6,892 nt of DNA from Methanobacteriota archaeon (GTDB lineage Archaea; Thermoplasmatota; Thermoplasmata; UBA10834), in contig JAABQR010000148.1 of the NCBI GenBank assembly GCA_011391345.1, positions 1-6,892 of the forward strand, in the 5' to 3' direction. This document shows positions 5,281 to 6,892 of the stretch, piece by piece; within the stretch, counting starts at the first letter, position 1; each line of letters opens with the position of its first letter. The position numbers were made by a program, and so were the translations under genes. The notes beneath the pieces were generated by a model that had not been told where the DNA came from, did not search any database, and was given only the letters and a program-made list of their open reading frames with translations.

Positions 5281-5916
5281 TCTTTTCCAGATACCCTTGA
5301 TGCCGAAGCACAGGGCGGCGTTGCCGTAATGGAGGATCGGGTTCGTCATCTCGGCCTTCGATATGATCGGGTTCTTCAGCAGCAGGCGCCTGAGCTCCTC
5401 CGTCGTCTGGAAATCCGGGACCGATGTCCTGCCGTTGCCTATGGACGCGATCGAGTGGGCGTCCGAGGATGCGATGCCAGGGAGCCCGAGCTTCCTGGCG
5501 AGCTCGCTCGCCCTCTCGTTGCTCGCCTTGCTGCATTTCGCGTTGAACGTTTCGACTGCGTCGGCGAGGCCTATGTCGTCCGAACTGAGCGCCCTTGACT
5601 CGGCTGGATGAGGCACGACAGCGAGTCCTCCTTGTGCGTGGATCGCGTCTAACGCCTCGGCCCAGCGTCTTGTCAGTATCGGCTCTTCGACGAAGAGTGC
5701 GAGAAGGTCCCCTTTGTCCGTCTTGAGTTCCGCTCCGGGGACGATGAGAGGGACGCCATCGGACACAGACCTGGCTTCCCTGCATCCGCTCCAGCTGTCG
5801 TGGTCCGTCACCGCGATGGCCGCGAGCCCGAGATGTCGCGCGCGCCCGACTATCTTGGTCGGTCTCGACATCGAGTCGGGCGAATGCATCGAATGGATGT
5901 GAAGATCGACCTCCAA
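5278..5916 (-). CDS. PHP-domain metal-dependent phosphoesterase
   Basis: This compact PHP-family hydrolase (212 residues from the TTG start) would bind two or three divalent metals and cleave phosphoester bonds. Relatives include TrpH/RNase AM-type nucleotide phosphatases and histidinol phosphatase. Metal-ligand motifs are DLHIHS (His6, His8), SPDS (Asp14), TDHD (His39), GAE (Glu63), PHP (His103), Glu122 in VETFN, and SDAH (Asp152, His154). All usual motifs are present, so the enzyme should be active. It is shorter than TrpH proteins and appears to lack their inserted domain. Two starts are possible: GTG at 5925 and TTG at 5916. GAGAGGTG spans the GTG itself and lies 6 nt before the TTG, so the GTG is better read as part of the SD. 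The TTG also puts the HxH motif near the N-terminus as is usual. The gene faces away from the GNAT gene. The substrate cannot be named. Confidence 0.92.
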   Translation of the reverse strand: MEVDLHIHSMHSPDSMSRPTKIVGRARHLGLAAIAVTDHDSWSGCREARSVSDGVPLIVPGAELKTDKGDLLALFVEEPILTRRWAEALDAIHAQGGLAVVPHPAESRALSSDDIGLADAVETFNAKCSKASNERASELARKLGLPGIASSDAHSIASIGNGRTSVPDFQTTEELRRLLLKNPIISKAEMTNPILHYGNAALCFGIKGIWKR

Positions 5917-5922
5917 AGCGGG

Positions 5923-5930
5923 CACCTCTC
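5923..5930 (-). promoter_or_regulatory. GAGAGGTG Shine-Dalgarno deciding the TTG start at 5916
   Basis: The minus strand reads GAGAGGTG, six bases, then TTG. The motif is close to the archaeal SD consensus (GGAGGTG) and contains the competing GTG at 5925, which would then have no SD of its own at a usual distance. Confidence 0.6.
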
Positions 5931-5997
5931 TTCGGCGTGGTCCTCTCCATCACACGGCGGAGATTCACGCCTCCAGTGGTTCCGTGAGCGAGTCGAG

Positions 5998-6010
5998 GCT
6001 ATTAATTGTT
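5998..6010. promoter_or_regulatory. Shared A/T-rich promoter element between PHP and GNAT genes
   Basis: GCTATTAATTGTT is the only clearly A/T-rich block upstream of the two divergent genes, apart from a weaker ACTATTTG at about 6035-6042. ATTAAT is palindromic and could act as a TATA-like element in either direction. It would put transcription starts near 6030 (plus) and near 5975 (minus), leaving leaders of about 30 and 60 nt. Confidence 0.4.
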
Positions 6011-6045
6011 GTCAGTCCGCTCGGGTCCCCATCAACTATTTGTCC

Positions 6046-6050
6046 GGGGA
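6046..6050 (+). promoter_or_regulatory. GGGGA ribosome-binding candidate for the GNAT gene
   Basis: GGGGA lies 9 nt before the ATG at 6060, the same spacing as the SD motifs at minus 1917-1922 and minus 1696-1700. This favours 6060 over the TTG at 6006 or the ATG at 6069. Confidence 0.4.
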
Positions 6051-6059
6051 TTCCCTTGG

Positions 6060-6650
6060 ATGCCTTCGATGGTCAGGTTCGAGCATGTGACATCCGACGG
6101 CACCGAGCTCGTCTTCAGGGAGCCGGTGAAGGGCGAGGCGAAGGCGTTGATGTCGTTCATCAACTCGTTCGTGGACGAGCCGATGTCAGGGCTGCTCATC
6201 GACAAGAAGGTGTCCCTGAGGGGCGAGGAGAAGTGGCTCGAGTCGCGCCTCGACGAGATGAGGTCCAGGTCCACTGTGATGCTGCTCGCGGAGCGCGACG
6301 GACGGGTTGTCGGCAGCTGTCACATGACCCGGCTCCCCTGGAAGCACTCGCACAGGGCGGACATAGGAGTCGCGCTCAAGCTTGAAATCAGGGGGAAGGG
6401 CGTGGGGGAGGCGTTGATGAGACGAACCATGGACCTCGGCATCAGGAGATTCCGCGGTCTTGAGACGGTCGAGCTCTCAGCGTTCGCGTACAACGACCGT
6501 GCGCTCGCGCTGTACAAGAAACTGGGATTCGAAGAGTGCGCTCGGATCCCCCGTTCTGCGAAAGAGGGGCGTACGTACTTCGATGAGGTGCTCATGCGGC
6601 TCGATCTGCCGTATGTGAGTCGTGGCCGGAAGTCGATGCGCGGACGGTGA
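6060..6650 (+). CDS. GNAT-family N-acetyltransferase
   Basis: This 196-residue acetyltransferase of the GNAT fold would transfer acetyl from acetyl-CoA to an amine on a protein or small molecule. An N-terminal strand and helix region (about 1-60) includes an EEKWLESRL helix. Then come the beta strands VMLLAERDGRVVGSC (73-87), motif A with the pyrophosphate-binding loop RGKGVG at 111-116, and motif B with VELSAFAYNDRALALYKKLGFEEC (137-160), where Asn145 and Tyr152 are the usual conserved residues. The length is normal. The frame is open back to a TTG at 6006, but the extra residues look non-conserved. ATG 6060 is chosen for its GGGGA motif; ATG 6069 is an alternative. The gene is alone on its strand, divergent from the PHP gene, with no visible partner. 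The substrate is unknown; ribosomal-protein, antibiotic or polyamine acetylation cannot be distinguished. Confidence 0.92.
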   Translation: MPSMVRFEHVTSDGTELVFREPVKGEAKALMSFINSFVDEPMSGLLIDKKVSLRGEEKWLESRLDEMRSRSTVMLLAERDGRVVGSCHMTRLPWKHSHRADIGVALKLEIRGKGVGEALMRRTMDLGIRRFRGLETVELSAFAYNDRALALYKKLGFEECARIPRSAKEGRTYFDEVLMRLDLPYVSRGRKSMRGR

Positions 6651-6671
6651 GGTCTCGTCTCGAGGCTGCAG

Positions 6672-6809
6672 TCAGTGCGAACGGAACATCGCGGTCCATC
6701 GACGTATCGGCGTCCTTCCCCCATGACGTTTCACCAAGGTTTCGGCGAGGACGTAGCAGCCGATGCACCCTTCGTGGGTCCACCTGATGGCGGTAGGCCA
6801 GTATCTGCA
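6672..6809 (-). other. Short Cys-containing open frame without start codon
   Basis: This minus-strand frame reads CRYWPTAIRWTHEGCIGCYV and onward to a TGA at 6672, 45 residues from Cys to stop. Its first half looks protein-like: G/C-rich third positions, a CxxC pair and many aromatic residues. The frame is open upstream to the window edge but contains no ATG, GTG or TTG before this point. An ATG at 6810 sits one base out of frame, about 25 nt after a TATA box on that strand. It may be a small zinc-binding protein with a sequencing error or decay at its start, or chance. The competing frame from that ATG (72 codons) overlaps the GNAT gene and looks less like protein. Confidence 0.22.
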
Positions 6810-6828
6810 TCGCTCGGTGGGGGTATTG

Positions 6829-6837
6829 TTATAAATA
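6829..6837. promoter_or_regulatory. Strong TATA box (TTATAAATA)
   Basis: TTATAAATA is the best match to an archaeal TATA box in the window and stands out in G/C-rich surroundings. On the plus strand it would direct transcription from about 6860 into the sequence beyond the window. On the minus strand (TATTTATAA) it would start near 6805-6810. An inverted repeat CGGAC...GTCCG (6838-6842 and 6856-6860, 13-nt loop) follows directly on the plus side. No coding frame is evident after it in the remaining 30 bases, so the downstream gene cannot be identified. Confidence 0.55.
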
Positions 6838-6892
6838 CGGACAACTCCATTTTCAGTCCGGGGAAAGAGGGACCGAGCATCCTGGGTATTCC

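Noticed and set aside
5216..5968. Minus-strand frame of 250 codons over the PHP gene
   Set aside because: The product is Arg/Gly-rich without domains and overlaps the PHP frame, which has all its metal-ligand motifs.
6592..6810. Minus-strand 72-codon frame from ATG 6810
   Set aside because: It runs into the 3' end of the GNAT gene and has an Arg-rich composition; kept only as an alternative to the CxxC frame, not as a gene.
6880..6892. Window end GGGTATTCC resembling the first bases of an archaeal 16S rRNA after a strong TATA box
   Set aside because: Only about five to seven bases match, which is no evidence; the next 20 bases would decide it.
1..6892. CRISPR arrays, tRNA genes, insertion sequences, toxin-antitoxin or phage modules
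   Set aside because: I read both strands for regularly spaced repeats, tRNA T-arm motifs, transposase motifs and terminal inverted repeats, and saw none.

Overview
The window looks archaeal, most likely a GC-rich euryarchaeote of the Thermoplasmata side. The evidence is a Csl4-type exosome subunit with a C-terminal zinc ribbon, a METTL5-like N6-adenine methyltransferase, a Rab-like small GTPase, TATA-type promoter elements, frequent AGG and ATA codons, GTG/TTG starts and Shine-Dalgarno (SD) motifs about 9 nt from several start codons. The lineage is an inference; there is no rRNA in the window to fix it.

Left part (1-3990, minus strand): six genes run in one direction with tiny gaps or overlaps and are probably one transcription unit. 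In transcription order they are a Rab/Ras-like GTPase with an extra C-terminal domain of about 100 residues, a METTL5-like methyltransferase, Csl4, a 59-residue acidic helical protein starting at TTG, a divergent serine hydroxymethyltransferase (SHMT)-like PLP enzyme, and an E1-like (MoeB/ThiF/UbaA type) adenylating enzyme cut by the window edge. The core is RNA modification and RNA decay. The GTPase, SHMT-like and E1-like genes may simply be co-expressed housekeeping functions.

Middle part (3991-5277): a divergent upstream region of about 230 bp holds A/T-rich promoter candidates, a possible 28-codon upstream ORF and two short perfect inverted repeats. It is followed on the plus strand by an unrecognised 350-residue soluble protein with a small N-terminal domain, a long helical/coiled-coil tail and a threefold 15-residue repeat. 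The GTPase reading frame has no ATG, GTG or TTG before its P-loop. The best start is a CTG that overlaps the stop of the upstream ORF.

Right part (5278-6892): a compact PHP-domain metal-dependent phosphoesterase lies on the minus strand, converging on the coiled-coil gene with zero spacing, both stops lying in the palindrome TGATCA. Divergent to it is a GNAT acetyltransferase on the plus strand, with an A/T-rich element between them. The last 240 bases hold no convincing gene. They contain a strong TATA box and a short cysteine-containing minus-strand frame of doubtful status.

I see no CRISPR array, transposon, tRNA, rRNA or obvious defence system. The least understood items are the GTPase with its start anomaly and the divergently transcribed repeat protein.
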